A DNA stretch of 64,000 nucleotides from Armillaria gallica (GCA_037576215.1 JBANDB010000010.1:372001-436000); one strand, 5' to 3'; shown: positions 23,510-35,938, numbered from the stretch's first letter. The notes: a model not told the origin generated them from the letters alone. Translations and numbers: made by a program.

Positions 23510-25271
23510 TTACATGAGCTTTCCGCCTCCATAGCCTACGCCGTTTCCATTAGCATGATTCACGCCCGACTTTTTCAAGGCGCGGGTGGTCGCAAAGAGC
23601 ACACTGTCAAGGATGGAGGCTACTGTAAGCACTCCTCCCACGATAGCACATGTTCTGGAAATCCCGATCAATGCCAAGGACAAGCGCGACGATGAAGGCA
23701 CGTACGATGTGAGGAAGTGTGCAAATGATTGCCGAGTATCAGAATGCACAACCAGTATTGGCGAGATCTCGAAGTTGAAGAAAGCACCTAGAGAGATAAT
23801 GACGTGTCGTTGACTCACTGCGCTCATTAAGTGGTCGTTAATACTTACCAGGTACACCGGTAACGCCATGTTGCACATGCACTCCCTGCGGGGTGCCGGT
23901 CTGTCCACCATCTGTGAGGTCACGTTCAAAATGCGTGGCACTGTACTGAAGTGTGTTTATCTGCCATTATTGAAACCCGTTAGACGTAAAGATGGCGGTG
24001 GGGTGAATCCGACAAACTGTTTTCCCGTCCAGAGTTCTAAACTGTGTCGAGACAACTTTGAGGAAGTATTGGAACATGTATTGAGCTTTGTTCGTCTATC
24101 CATGACCATGAGGCAATAAGTCCAAAAGGTTGCATGATAAACATACCCGTCCAGCCGCACCGTCCAGCGGGTTTTGTCCAAGCCCTAATCTCTTTTTCAT
24201 TTCCCGTCCGGACGCAGCCTTGAATATGTCGTATTCATCGTCGCCTATACGCTGCATTAGCATACATTCACCCAGAGGTTCGCTTCACATACCTTCGAAG
24301 GAGAATTGATGGATCGTATGAGAGAAATCATGCCGATTGCCATCATCCTTCAAGTAAGGAACCAGGTCGTAGACGTTGCGCCCACTGGTCTGGAATGACC
24401 TTCCCGGCGAAAGATGGATGTTGCCAATAACCTTGTTAACACGAATGCGCCCGGAAACATTGCACCCTTCATCGGCTTGGTCACGCAACTTGTCGGCCCA
24501 ACCTTCGGATTTACACTAATGTTATGTGGGTCAGCACGCTTAGCTCCGACCGCCGACGACAACTTTACCTGCTCAATGGCGTCGGGATTCGTGAAACTCC
24601 AGCCCCGGTTAACGTATGCCGTCCGGACTTCCTCGCAGGTATTGCAGCACCCACTTGCGGGCTCAAGACCGCCGTAGCAGGATCCACAGTAATCGCCGGA
24701 CGTCTGTTCGTTCATCTTGTCGAGGTCGTTTCTCAGCTCGGCGCTGAAGGAGTTGGGTATGGGCTTTCCCTTCTTGTCGAGCCGTGTCTTGAGGATATTG
24801 TGCGAGAGGTCGCGTTGCGTCTCTCCGCTAATATCCATCACATCCACGCTGAGCACTGCATGTGGAGTGAACAGCTGCAACCAAGTAGCACTGGATAGTA
24901 CACGTACGATAGCAAGGTACTCTTGGGAAGGTAACATTCATGTTCACGGTAAGTTTCTCTCCTCTGCTCTTATCCACGACAATTGACGTGTCGGTGTAAA
25001 CTCTCCGATAATCAATGAATTCCATGGTTGAGAAGGCCAGAATGATTGCAGCAGAAAGGATTGTTACTAGAGTTCGCCCGTATTATATACGTGAATTCAC
25101 GACTTGAAGTATACCAAAGACTCACAAAAAGCTCCAGTGCGTGTCTTGACCTTCACATCGTCCGTTGTCTGCAAAATCGGTAAGCATACATCCAAGAGAA
25201 GACGCGACCGTAGGCGATACCTTGCCGAAAGCATCAATGCCCTTGAGGGCGCCAAACACCCCTTTCGCCAT
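23510..25271 (-). CDS. ERV46: ERV46/ERGIC3-type COPII vesicle cargo receptor
   Basis: Membrane protein that cycles between ER and Golgi with Erv41 and sorts cargo. It starts at 25271 (MAKGVFGALKGIDAFGK) and continues through KTRTGAF, a first membrane span ahead of MEFIDYRRVYTDTSIVVDKSR, and NMNVTFPRVPCYLLSVDVMDISG. The luminal domain has the conserved cysteine block (GDYCGSCYGG, GCCNTCEEVRTAYVNRGW, then EGCNVSGRIRVNKVIGNIHLSPGRSF). The C-terminal part carries FEISPILVVHSDTRQSFAHFLT and the last membrane span, ending GGKLM. Several introns are spliced in frame (for example after ...FPRVPCY and after ...DAIEQ). The gene is intact as far as I can read. I did not fix every exon border. Confidence 0.92.
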
Positions 25272-25601
25272 TACGACCAATACCGATACAGGATGGAGAC
25301 CGAGAAATAAGAAAAGAGGGCAGAGGAATATGAATTCAAGATGAAATTGAGGCGTGCGTCAAGCAAGACTCGAGTCTCGTGATCATCGACGTGTCACTTG
25401 CTTGCCATCATCCGTGTACCGGACGCTTTTTGGTACCAGATGGCCCGCAGTTTACCCAAGGAATGGGCGAGATTGCGGTACTGTCGCTGAATATATCTAG
25501 TTCAGCAGCAGCTGCCTAGTCTCTACATTATCTTGAGTTCAAACCAGGACGCGTCGCTATTTACAGCCAATCTTCTTGAAGCGAATGATATCCATTTTAT
25601 C
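25272..25601. other. Upstream region of ERV46
   Basis: About 330 bases with no gene seen; presumed ERV46 promoter. Confidence 0.45.
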
Positions 25602-25981
25602 TGTCATTTCATACGACTGTTTCCTCCCACGTCATACTCGTTGCTGATCGCTGAGAGTAATCGAAGACCATGATGATATCGGGAGCATGAGCTTGAATGA
25701 ATGCGCTATAAAGGAGAAAATATATTCCGATGTTAAGCGAGTCAAGTTATTGCGGCGTAGCAATGCGATCTACACCTTGCTTGACCCTGTCCCCACAGGT
25801 CCGCCAAACTGACATTCACACCTCTGGTAGATTCAAGTGCAGCGCTGGAGCATTTGACGCCGATCCCGGTGGATGTTCATATACAGATGCTGGGAATGAC
25901 TCGGCAGCGGATTTTATCATTTCCAGATACCTGTTGGTCCAGTTCAACTTCAGATGATATAAGTAGAAAGATGGCCACGTA
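25602..25981 (-). repeat. Decayed inverted copy of the VPS45 3' end (left arm)
   Basis: Read on the minus strand, this stretch matches 29978-30439: the last VPS45 intron from its donor site, the last coding exon and about 145 bases of 3' flank. The intron portion at 25944-25981 matches almost base for base. The copy has lost about 85 nt of the exon and has scattered changes, so it is not a functional exon. Plus-strand frames here are shadows. The two arms face each other across VPS36 and most of VPS45. Confidence 0.9.
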
Positions 25982-26026
25982 CATCAACGTCGCCGCAGCT
26001 CAACACATACGGTAACGTACTATTGT

Positions 26027-27610
26027 TTACTCCTGCCCGTCATAATTATAACTATCAAATTCTGTCCAGGGCCACCATCTAATGACTCCAACAGCACTTC
26101 CACGACCATTAAGAGCAGAAGCCTCATCATCTCTACAGACCTGCCCGTCTGCTTCGACGGCACCAATCATTCCCTCTGCCAAACCGACCGTGATTTCTTC
26201 TTCTTGCGCAATCTCCGCAGATGTCTGGGGTCCATTCAAAGAGAGGAACCCAACCAGACGCGCTGAAAACGATGCGTGAGAATAAGGGGGTGTATGAAGG
26301 ACGGTCAGCCCCGAGTGGAGCTGGCGAGTCTGAATGGTAGGCGTGGTATACACAGGAAGATGGGGCAAAACCTGCAGGAATGTCGCCGGGGGTATCAGCG
26401 CGACGCCTCGAGCACGATTCCATCCACCCCAAACTTCGTCTAGAGCAATGATGCCCCGATCCTTCATAATCGTCTGTAGCACTCCTGCAAGTTCTTTCGC
26501 CAGCTGATTGATCCATTCTCGTTCATCCCGCATCATGTCAAGCGTGACTGGAGCATTGTCCATCTGCAATCCTAACTGCGAGAGTGACGACCTGATAAAA
26601 GTGGCTTCTTCTGGTTCAGAAGTGGGATTAGCTGCTGTCGACGTCGTCAGCCGTTCGTTCAGGTCGGCGGCGAGTCGGACCATGTCCTTGGCTTTCAACA
26701 TCAATGCTTCGAGGTCTTGAAGCGCATCTTTCATGTTTGTCTCTTGCCCTTGATTCGAGGTTGCCACTGATTGGAGGATGCCATCTATAATGAACACTAA
26801 TTGGTCACGCGACACTACAGTGCAACGTCCACGTACTGATTCCTGAACCAGACGGTAATGGGTCATCAACAGTGAGCTAAGAAGTAAACCTTAGACAATT
26901 CCATGAATGGAATGGAGCAAACGTACCCATGCCTTTGTCTTCAAGCATGACTTGAGATTAGAGTAGAATGCCTTATCGCCGCCTTTGCGGAAACTTAGCT
27001 TTATCAGAGAGATTTCGGGTGCCAAGGGAACAGGAAGCTCAGCCGTGCATATCTCGCACGTCGTGTTAGAAGAGCTGTTCAGGTATGTGCAAGCAGGACA
27101 TGCAACAGCGTCTGACGCTGCCGGAGCCGGAGTAGATGGCGTAGATGATGATTCGCGTCGCACACCGCATAGAGTGCAGACACGAGAGGCAGTCGGACTT
27201 GTTCCAGGAGGATTGCGATTGCCGCAGACATGGCACTCCCAGACTTCGGGTTCAGGCGCGCCGGGCAGTGTCTGAGAGGCGAGATGGAGGGTCACTTTGG
27301 AGGACGAGGTGAACAGGCCGGCATAATACTCTGTTTGCACGATGTATGAGAGATCCAAAGCAAAGGAATTATGGCGAGTATCTGTAAAGAATAAACGGTG
27401 CGACGAGACGTGAACAGTTCCAGACTGGTGATTCGGCGATTTCTGCTGTCTTGTAGATAGTCAGAAGAGATATTACTATCAGAGAGGGATGACGTACCCA
27501 TCGTATATGCCTACACCGTTCTGTGAAGAGAAGAAGCGTTCATCAGTGTAGAGCAAAGCAGGAATGGGAATGGTGGAATCGATGGATTTCGTGTATCGCT
27601 TAAGGGCCAT
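26027..27610 (-). CDS. VPS36: VPS36, ESCRT-II subunit with GLUE domain and NZF zinc fingers
   Basis: ESCRT-II component that links ubiquitinated endosomal cargo to multivesicular body formation. It starts at 27610 (MALKRYTKSIDSTIPIPALLY). The GLUE (split PH) domain includes FFSSQNGVGIYDG, GTVHVSSHRLFFTD and FALDLSYIVQTEYYAGLF. Two NZF-type fingers are inserted in it: WECHVCGNRNPPG...CTLCG and VACPACTYLNSSSNTTCEIC. The EAP30/winged-helix part follows after introns near 26934-26882 (IDGILQSVATSN, ALQDLEALMLKAKDMVRLAADL, GVALIPPATFLQVLPHLPVY), ending at 26027. Two NZF motifs also occur in yeast Vps36. It is divergent from VPS45, with 213 bases between start codons. Confidence 0.93.
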
Positions 27611-27823
27611 GTCCAGGTGAAAGCATTATAATAATCTGACATCAGCTAGTAGATTCGAAGAAATGGCAAACGAACTCACCTACCAGTCTACTGGGTCATC
27701 GTCGTTGGGGAGAAAGTATGGCTGTCACACCTTGGTCACTTACTTCCATCATTATAATTTCTTCCCTTGGATGGTCCTTCTAAAGCCCTTCTAACGGACT
27801 ACAATTCGCTCTTGTCTACAGCC
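27611..27823. promoter_or_regulatory. Shared divergent promoter region of VPS36 and VPS45
   Basis: Only 213 bases separate the two start codons, so both promoters and leaders must lie here. No specific binding site recognised. Confidence 0.5.
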
Positions 27824-30294
27824 ATGGACGTCGTGAAGGCCGTCGAGACCTATATCACAAAGCTAGTTTCCGAGCCATCTGCAATGAAGGTCCTCCTGCT
27901 GGATTCGCATACAGTACGTTTCCTCGATGATACACCTACCGCCCTGTCTTACTACAAATACCCATGAAGACTCCAATAGTATCCCTCGCTTCGACGCAGT
28001 CAATTCTGCTTTCTCATCAAGTCTACCTTACCGACCGGATAGACAACAAGAAACGGGACCGCATGCCTCACATGAAATGTGTCTGTTTCCTTCAGGCTAC
28101 GGAAGAGAGTCTAGAGGCCCTACAAGTGGAATTGCGGGGACCCAAGTATTCAGAGTACTACTTGTGTCAGTCGGTGAATCTCTAGCTGTTCATAGCATAC
28201 TAAGGATTTGCTCTCATCTATTATATGCAGACTTCACCAACATCCTGAGCAAATCCGTTATAGAGCTTCTTGCGGAGGTGGATGAATACGAAGTTGTCCG
28301 GGAGGTCCAGGTAGCGTCATCAACTATTCTCGTCCTGTGCTTCGGATTGAAATTTGGTGAAGGAATACTTTGCAGACTACGCGCCACTTTTGCCATCTCT
28401 ATTCTCACTAAACCACACGCCGTCACCATCTAAGCCGCTATATGGGTCCACACCAAATTCATGGCATCCCGACGCGCTAGAACGCTCTGTACAAGGAATA
28501 TCGGCCGTCTTGCTTAGCCTCAAGAAGAAGCCAATACTACGGTACGAGAGAATGAGCGGGATGGCAAAGAAGCTGGCCGTCGAAATACAGGTGATGTAAC
28601 TTATATCGACACGACACGTTTCACCTAATTGTTCTGCGCAGCATCGAATACAGTCCGAATCTACCCTCTTCGATTTCCGTCCCACTCAAGTTCCGCCGCT
28701 ACTGTTGATTCTTGACCGCCGGAATGACCCTGTTACCCCGCTACTCTCACAGTGGACTTACCAAGGAATGGTCCATGAATTGCTTGGTATCCAGAACGGT
28801 CGAGTGAACCTGAGTATGGTTCCTGACATCCGACCGGAGCTCTCTGTGAGTCGAGCGATTTTTGTGTCATACAGAGAGTTGGAATTTTGTTTCAGGAAAT
28901 CACTCTCGCCACATCAACGGATCCATTCTTTCAGGCCCATTATCTCGCAACCTTTGGCGACCTAGGATCGTCGCTTAAGAACTATGTCCAGTCATATCAA
29001 TCTCGATCCATGGCTCAGTCTCCGTCATCCATTAACTCAATCGCAGATATGAAGCGCTTTGTTGAAGAGTACCCGGAATTTCGGAAGCTGGGAGGTAACG
29101 TCAGCAAACACGTTGCCTTGGTGGGCGAGCTGAGTCGACTCGTCAGCCGAGACAAGCTTTTAGAAGTTGGAGAGATCGAGCAGGGTCTCGCAACAAGCGC
29201 TGGGACTGATTTCAAGGTAACAATGAATCAACACTTGCTAGATTTTATATTCACATTCGTAGAGCGTACACGATCTGATCACGGATAAAGGCATACCGCC
29301 ATGGAACAAGCTCCGTTTAGTTATCCTCTATGCCCTACGTTATCAGAAGACCCAAACGGCAAATATCGCTGCACTCATCAATCTTTTGCTCGCGAACGGT
29401 GTTTCTCGAGAGGAAGCTAGAGTAAGTGGGGACAAATTCTATGTTGAGTATACATTGACTGTCTTGGCAGCTTGTTTATGTGTTTTTGAACATTGCAGGA
29501 TCCGATCAGCGTCAAGACGATCTCTTTTCAACTGAGTCACTCCTCGCAAAAGGACGATCGGCGTTGAAGGGTCTGAAGGTGAGCTCCTGTCTCGCAGTTA
29601 AAATACGGGAGCTCATTGATCTCATCACAAGGGCGTTGAAAACGTTTACACTCAACATACACCTCATCTTTCCGAGACTCTCGAGAACGTGTTCAAGGGC
29701 CGGTCGAAAGAAACAAGTTACCCTTTCGTCGAGAATGCGGGGCCTAATGCATCTCTTCAAAGGTATGTGAACGACAAGTTCTCGTGCGCATATTATTGCT
29801 AACGCTTCGTAGACCGCAAGATGTTATAATATTCATCATTGGCGGTGCCACCTACGAAGAAGCACGCACCGTCACACTCCTCAACCAACAATCTTCCACG
29901 TCATCTGGTGGTATAGGAACACCCGGAGCAGGCATAAGACTGCTCCTTGGTGGGACCTGCGTTCACAACTCGTCGACGTACGTGGCCATCTTTCTACTTA
30001 TATCATCTGAAGTTGAGCTGGATCGACAGGTATCTGGAAATGATAAAATCAGCTGCCGAGTCATTCCCAGCATCTGTATACGAACCTCCACCGGAATCGG
30101 CGTCAAATGCTCCAGCGCTGAACTTGAATCTACCAGGAGGTGTGAATGTCAGTTTGGGCGGACCTGCGGGGACAGGTGTGTATCGGACGAGCGGCGAAGG
30201 CGTGGGATTGCAGGCGGATGGTATTCGGGATGGTATGATGAATTTGATAGGCAAGGTCAAGCAAGGTGTAGATCGCATTGCTACGCCGCAATGA
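27824..30294 (+). CDS. VPS45: VPS45, Sec1/Munc18-family protein of endosomal SNARE fusion
   Basis: SM protein that binds Tlg2/Pep12-type syntaxins and promotes vesicle fusion at the trans-Golgi/endosome. It opens with [30 protein letters not shown] (exon 27824-27913), then [25 protein letters not shown] (27970-28165), [33 protein letters not shown], and the SM core [29 protein letters not shown]. After [15 protein letters not shown] and [26 protein letters not shown], the last exons give the [15 protein letters not shown] segment and end in GVDRIATPQ. There are many 45-60 nt introns. The start was chosen because it matches the family N-terminus. An inverted, broken copy of the last intron and exon lies at 25602-25981. 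Confidence 0.95.
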
Positions 30295-30439
30295 CTTGAC
30301 GGACGATTCACTTGCTTAACATCGGAATATATTTTCTCCTTTATAGGGCATTTATTTATTTAAGCTTATGCTCCCGATAGTATTCGATTACTCTCAGCAA
30401 CGAGTATGGCGTGGGAGGAAACGGACGTATGAGATGACA
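29978..30439 (+). repeat. Right arm of the inverted repeat (VPS45 last intron, exon and 3' flank)
   Basis: Parent sequence of the decayed inverted copy at 25602-25981. It remains part of the intact VPS45 gene and its terminator region. Confidence 0.9.
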
Positions 30440-30835
30440 ATAATACGTTTTAACCGTATATGTTGAGCTACGGCGAATAGAGTAGGAGCGCCCCGCACAG
30501 CCACTGATAATGCCGGGGCCGCGGAAGAATAATTCAAGGACGCGACTGCGGAATAATTTTCAGATAGATCACTGGCATCATGCTGTAAGATGACGCTGAT
30601 TTCTTGGTTTGCATGGCAAGGGAGCCTTTGGAATCTGCGACTTTGCTGCGTTCTGTCTTTCCCTGTCTATGCTTACTTTCCCACGCCGGGCATGGATGCT
30701 GTGTGGGCTAGGTGTCTCACGGTGTTTCACCTTCTACGCCGCATATAACTCGTTCTCTTCTGTCCACTCTCCTTGCTTCGTCTCGCCCTTTCCTTTTCTT
30801 TCCTTGTCGTCGTCGTCCTCTTCTCGGCCAACACC

Positions 30836-33281
30836 ATGGCCAACAAAGATGCCTCTGACTCTGCGGCCGGCTTAGTAAAACCGCCTAAGAAGGGCATCAG
30901 CAATTGGATCAAGTTTGGTGTACCAGTTGCTATTCTCGTCATCATTGGAGCCGTCCTTGGCGGTGTCCTTGGTAGTCGAGCAGCCAACAAGAATAACAAC
31001 AATGGCGGTAGCGGCGGTTCATCCAGCGGCGCCAGCTCCGGAGGGAATGCCCCGGCAGACCCCAGCGCTGCAGCGAGCGCCGAGCAAGCTATCGGAATCT
31101 ACGCAACGGCGACGAACAGCTATTATATGGTTCCACTTTACCCATCAACTGTAAGTCCATTGTTTACTCTGTGGAATATCGCGCTGACAGGTCGTAGACC
31201 AATACCGCAGCTTTCACTACCCCCACTATCCTTGATACCACAGACCCAAAATTCTCTTGGCCGGAGGATTCCTTTGCGCCAGCTGACGCTAGTGCCACGG
31301 TCGTTCGCCCCGACCGACCTCGCCTCATTGCGCCTGCATACAAGTGGAACGCCCTTCCCACGTTGATTGAAAATGATCTGTATCTCAAACAATGGAACGA
31401 CACTATCTTTGGAAACGCCACGGCATATTATAACCTCCCGCCCGTGGTATATCATATGGATGGTGCTAGTGGTATTCTTGACAACGCTCGAGAAATCAAG
31501 GAGAGAATCAAGGCCTTCGCGTATGCTTACCGCATGACCAATGATACCAAGTGGTCTGATCGTTGTTGGCTGGAACTACAGGTCCGTTCTCTATCATAGC
31601 GTTTATCACTCTTAAACTTATCATGGATTGCCAGAACGCCGCTGGAAACGGAACAACGGCTTTTGGACCAGATGCGGATCGCTGGAACTCGGGACATTTC
31701 CTTGATGTCGCTGAGTTTTGCTCTGCTTTCGGGATAGCCTATGACTGGCTCTATAATGTCTGGACCGATGACCAAAAGGCCCAGATCAGGTCTACAGTGA
31801 ACAGATACGGGTTGTCTTTAGGTGTTGCAGCCTTCAATGATGCCACCGTAGCCTACGGTTGGTGGAAGGACAACGTTGATGGCAATTGGAATTGCGTATG
31901 TAACGCTGGTTTGACCTTGGCATCGCTCGCTATCCTTGGCGACGATACGGAAGGATACGCCAATACCCTTCTCGGTCTCACTATCCCAAACGCCGTGCAG
32001 AATTGTGCCAAAGGTGTGTCGGACAATGGAACATGGGCCGAGACACCCAACTACTGGTACTTCGGGACTACTGGTCATGCCGAGATGGCTTCATCCCTTC
32101 TCACAGCGACGGGTTCCGACTACGGCCTATTATCCTCCAACCCCGATTTCGTCAAAACTGGCAATTTCCATATGCACGTCTTTGGCCCCACGTCCCTCTT
32201 TGATTGGGGTGATCACGGTCCGAACAAGTTCTCCTCTACTGCCAATTCTATCATCTTCTATGGCTCACATTATAACGAACCATCCTATATGCTCTTCCAG
32301 CGTGAGCAACATGATTCTGCGGAGCCATGGTCTATGTTCTGGTACGATCCTGCGAGTGCAGGTGCTTTCTGGGATGGGAAAGAGCTGGACGGGTTTTTCA
32401 GTAACGAGTTGGATCAATGGGTCGCTATGAGGAGCAGCTGGACGGATATCAAGGCGTTGTACGTGGCTATGAAGGCGGGCCTAAACCAAGGTCACCAGAC
32501 CCATAACGATCTCGATGTCGGTGATTTCGTTCTCGACGCTCTCGGCACGCGGTGGGCTGGAGAATTCGGATCTGGCGATTATCTGGCTCCGAACTACTTC
32601 AGCAGTGACGCTCAAAACAGCGATCGATGGAAGTATTACAGAAAGATGACTGAGGGGCAGAACACTATCCTGATCAGCCAAGCCAACCAGCTCGTCACTG
32701 CTAAACCAGTCATTACCAAAAACGGGACGACAGGTACCAAGCAAGGTTCAAGTACGGTCGTTTCGCTGGAGGATGGTTCGACAGCCTTCTGGGTAGCTGA
32801 CATTAGCAGTGCTTACGCCGACGCGTAAGTCAGAACATTATTCTAGTTAAATCTCGTTAACCCTTCATACAGTACTTCTGTCAAGCGTGGTGTACGGATG
32901 ATTAACCAAAGAAAACAAGTTCTCATCCAGGACGAAATTACGTCGACTGGTGGCATCCAATGGCGTATGCATACCAACGCAACTGTGACTACCAACGGCG
33001 CATCCGCAACTCTTGTTCGTGATGGCAAAACCATGGAAGTTTCTATTCTCAGCCCGAGCGGCGCCACTTTCTCAACTTCCGAGGCGAAGCGATTCGACTC
33101 CGACCCAACACCTCCTGCACCGGATCAGGAAAACCCTGGGATTACCGTTCTCATCATCGCGCTGAATGCCGGAACGCAAAATATCCAGGTTTTGTTCAAT
33201 CCTCAATGGGATGATGGTACCCAGTTCAAGACTCCTAGCGGGGTAGCTCTCGATGATTGGTCTCTGACTAGTCATAATTGA
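30836..33281 (+). CDS. Heparinase II/III-like polysaccharide lyase, type II membrane-anchored
   Basis: Four exons (30836-31150, 31198-31581, 31635-32824, 32873-33281) sum to 2298 nt (765 aa). A short cytosolic N-terminus (MANKDASDSAAGLVKPPKKG) precedes one membrane span (FGVPVAILVIIGAVLGGVLG) and an Asn/Gly/Ser linker. An alpha-toroid-like domain follows (REIKERIKAFAYAYRMTND, FLDVAEFCSAFGIAYDWLYNVW, NWNCVCNAGLTLASLAIL). The beta-rich heparinase II/III part has the GHQTHNDLDVGDFVLDALG motif, with the histidine typical of the catalytic region. Relatives are annotated as chondroitin/alginate or heparin-type lyases; the real substrate in this fungus is unknown. A paralogue at 52518-54936 is a pseudogene. 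The 5' leader is pyrimidine-rich. Confidence 0.85.
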
Positions 33282-33461
33282 CGATTCTCGGACAAACTAT
33301 AGTTCTATCTTTCCTATTGTAGAATATTTGCTATACCAGTGGACTGTTGACAGGCGTATGTTGGTATACCGTAGTACTGTATCGATGAACATTATGATTT
33401 CACACACACCAATTTGCCACGTTGCAACGAGCAAACGGTGAACCGTAGGTTGCATGTCTAT

Positions 33462-35315
33462 CTACATCCACTCATCATGGACATACTCCTGGAGAAGTTC
33501 GTCCGAGGTACCAAAGTACACCTTGAGCTGACATCCCTCAGGACGGGACGGCTCCAAACACGAAAGGATTTCGGTCACGTCTTCAGGATCATACACCGGA
33601 TCCCATCCAACCCATCCAAGCTTTACCGACTGAAGGCACCCTATCTTGTCGCCATTCCCCACGGCGGAAGTGGTCCACCTAGACAAAACCATCTGAACGA
33701 ACGTGTCGTTTACAAAAGATGCGTCCGTTACTAGATGAAACGTGCTCAAACATGGAACAAGTATCTCGGGCTCATCTTTCTCCCCTTGCTCCTTTTCCCC
33801 TGCCCCTCTCGTACTCCCGGCGTCGGTGTCCGACTCCGATTCTGAGTCAGAAGACAAGGTGAGACGCAGGAGGATGTCATCGGTGATGGCATCCAGACCG
33901 ACGTTAATAAACTCGAGACATGAGAGAGAGGGCGAAATCCGAAAGACTTCCAGAAGGTCATTCGCATCCACGAGTGCATGCTTGAACCGCAGCTCTCGTA
34001 GTGAGCAACGAGATCTGCGCAGGAGTCCCAGGACAGCCGGGAATAGCTGCTCTCCTTCGTTGTAGGCGTTCATCTCTGTCTCCTGGCAATCGATGTCCAA
34101 TGAGGAAAGGGATGGAAGAATGAGATCGTTGAGCAGCACGTCTAATACGATGCTCGCGGATGTCTTTGCGACAGACAATTTGAGGGAAGCCAGTTGTGAG
34201 CAAGTCACTGGAATAGAGACGCCAGGACCGGGTGTCCCTCTGCGGCAAAAATCACAGAGATAGGATATCTCAAATTCGACAATACGCGTCATCTTGCTGA
34301 GGAGGACTGTGGTATCCTCATATGGTGGTCCAAACTGTCTCCCGATGCCCCGATTGACGTTCTTGTACACCGTGATCTGGTCCCACGGAAATGCGAACTC
34401 GTCAAGAGGCATTTCCACATCCCAAAGTTCAACGTGTCGAAGGTTTTTAGCATGCCGGAAGGCTTCGAGCCGTGGGTAGTCTGTGAACTCGTTTGGTAGC
34501 ACGATGAGAGTACGCAGTGATCGGAACGCTGACTTGAGAGGCTCGAAAGACGCCAGCATGGATGGCCGGAGGTAGAGATGTAGGGTCTCAACCCTGGGGG
34601 ATGCCATAACTAGGAAAGCAAACAGTTCGCCTGAAACGGAGTCTTCACCTTCGGTGTCTCCTGGGCAGTGAAGGGAGAGGGAGAGGGGATATTGGCGCGA
34701 ACGCTGAAGGTGCAGAGCGAACCGAGTGAGTTCCCGAGGCGTCCTGCTCTTGAAATTTGAGACATCTTGTATGATGATATACGACCATAGCTTCCCATGT
34801 GAAAGCAGCGCGTCTCTCCACCGCCTTGAGACCAGCTCAATGCTCCAAAGCGGGCTCTCCTTGTGCTGGAATTCCCAGTGACCCGCGTCGTTCGCGGAGA
34901 TCCAGCGTTTGGGAGGTGTTATCTCGATGGTATGACGAAATATTTCGGTAAGGACTTCTGCAGGCAGGCGTCTAATAGCGCTCAGAGGCGCTCGTCTGAC
35001 TCGAACCAAGTCTCGCATTCGCTGGCATTCCTCTGCCATCGATTCCCTGACAACCCTTTGACGCTCGGTCATTTCATCTATCTGCTGTATATGGCGTTCT
35101 AGCAGAGCGATGCGTTTCTCCGCCTTTGAAAGCATCGATTGCAAAGCATGTGCCTCTCCTGGGGCAGGTGGCTCATTTGAGTGCGTAAGTCGTGTAAAGT
35201 CGCCCTCAAACGATAGTACATCTTCATCCAAGATGTCGAATGAAGGGGTGTGGTGATTGGAGCATGAACACCCTGTACAGGGCGCCCAAGTGTCCTCGGG
35301 ATTGGTCTGCGTCAT
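33462..35315 (-). CDS. F-box protein with LRR-like C-terminal region
   Basis: Single 617-codon exon. The N-terminus has CTGCSCSNH, then a coiled coil (MLSKAEKRIALLERHIQQIDEMTERQR). A typical agaric F-box follows (APLSAIRRLPAEVLTEIFRHT), then SPLWSIELVSRRWRDALLSHGKLWS. The remainder alternates short strands and helices of leucine-rich-repeat type (VETLHLYL, FRSLRTLIVLPNEF, LRHVELWDVEM, LASLKLSV, LRELRFKHALV, LSCLEFINVGLD). F-box proteins bring substrates to SCF ubiquitin ligases; this subfamily is very large and variable in mushrooms. It converges with the heparinase-like gene (180 bases apart). The duplicate at 55117-56956 is dead. Confidence 0.88.
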   Translation of the reverse strand: MTQTNPEDTWAPCTGCSCSNHHTPSFDILDEDVLSFEGDFTRLTHSNEPPAPGEAHALQSMLSKAEKRIALLERHIQQIDEMTERQRVVRESMAEECQRMRDLVRVRRAPLSAIRRLPAEVLTEIFRHTIEITPPKRWISANDAGHWEFQHKESPLWSIELVSRRWRDALLSHGKLWSYIIIQDVSNFKSRTPRELTRFALHLQRSRQYPLSLSLHCPGDTEGEDSVSGELFAFLVMASPRVETLHLYLRPSMLASFEPLKSAFRSLRTLIVLPNEFTDYPRLEAFRHAKNLRHVELWDVEMPLDEFAFPWDQITVYKNVNRGIGRQFGPPYEDTTVLLSKMTRIVEFEISYLCDFCRRGTPGPGVSIPVTCSQLASLKLSVAKTSASIVLDVLLNDLILPSLSSLDIDCQETEMNAYNEGEQLFPAVLGLLRRSRCSLRELRFKHALVDANDLLEVFRISPSLSCLEFINVGLDAITDDILLRLTLSSDSESESDTDAGSTRGAGEKEQGEKDEPEILVPCLSTFHLVTDASFVNDTFVQMVLSRWTTSAVGNGDKIGCLQSVKLGWVGWDPVYDPEDVTEILSCLEPSRPEGCQLKVYFGTSDELLQEYVHDEWM

Positions 35316-35938
35316 TTGGCTAGGTTCGGACTTGGATGTGTATACTAAAATTGTGAGCCTAAACCAAAAAAGTTGTTAAAAACAAGATCTCACCAGGTGT
35401 TTGTTCGCTCGATGATGGAAGCAGAGTGGCACGCGTTGACAGTTGCAACGATGGTAAAGTAGGACACCGGGCCGATGCCGGCGGCTAAGGCTTCTCACTT
35501 AAGTTCAAGGTATGTGCATCTTCAACGTCTAACGCCTTGCGAGTGAAGCTTCAAAGTTGAAGCTAAGGTCGCACATCAGTTCCACTGGAATTTCGCGCTT
35601 GATGATATCGTTCAAAGCACAGCATGCCAGAGCAGCCTGCTGCTGGGATAGTCATTGGTTACGGGTCCGACTTCGCGGGCATTTCGGCGCCTATCCTTTG
35701 GCTCATGGTGGACGAGTCTCGATGTTCTCGTCGATGATTGTGACGTTGTGCTTTCTAGAGTATTGTGCGAAGCTTAAAGACCCAAAGGGAAGGATAGATT
35801 ATGGAGGTTTATATTTCAAATGTTCTCTAGTTGATCAAGAAATAAAGTAGGGAGCGCGATGCAAGCAAAAATGACAGTCCAAGATTAGTACTCCAAAGGA
35901 GTCTCAACCCAACAAATTTAAGACACTTGCCATGAGCT

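Noticed and set aside
25730..25957. 75-codon plus-strand frame
   Set aside because: Antisense of the inverted VPS45 exon fragment; the same antisense frame exists at 30003-30311.
31936..32430. 164-codon frame inside the heparinase gene, mirrored at 53591-54085
   Set aside because: Alternative-frame shadow of the conserved catalytic exon.
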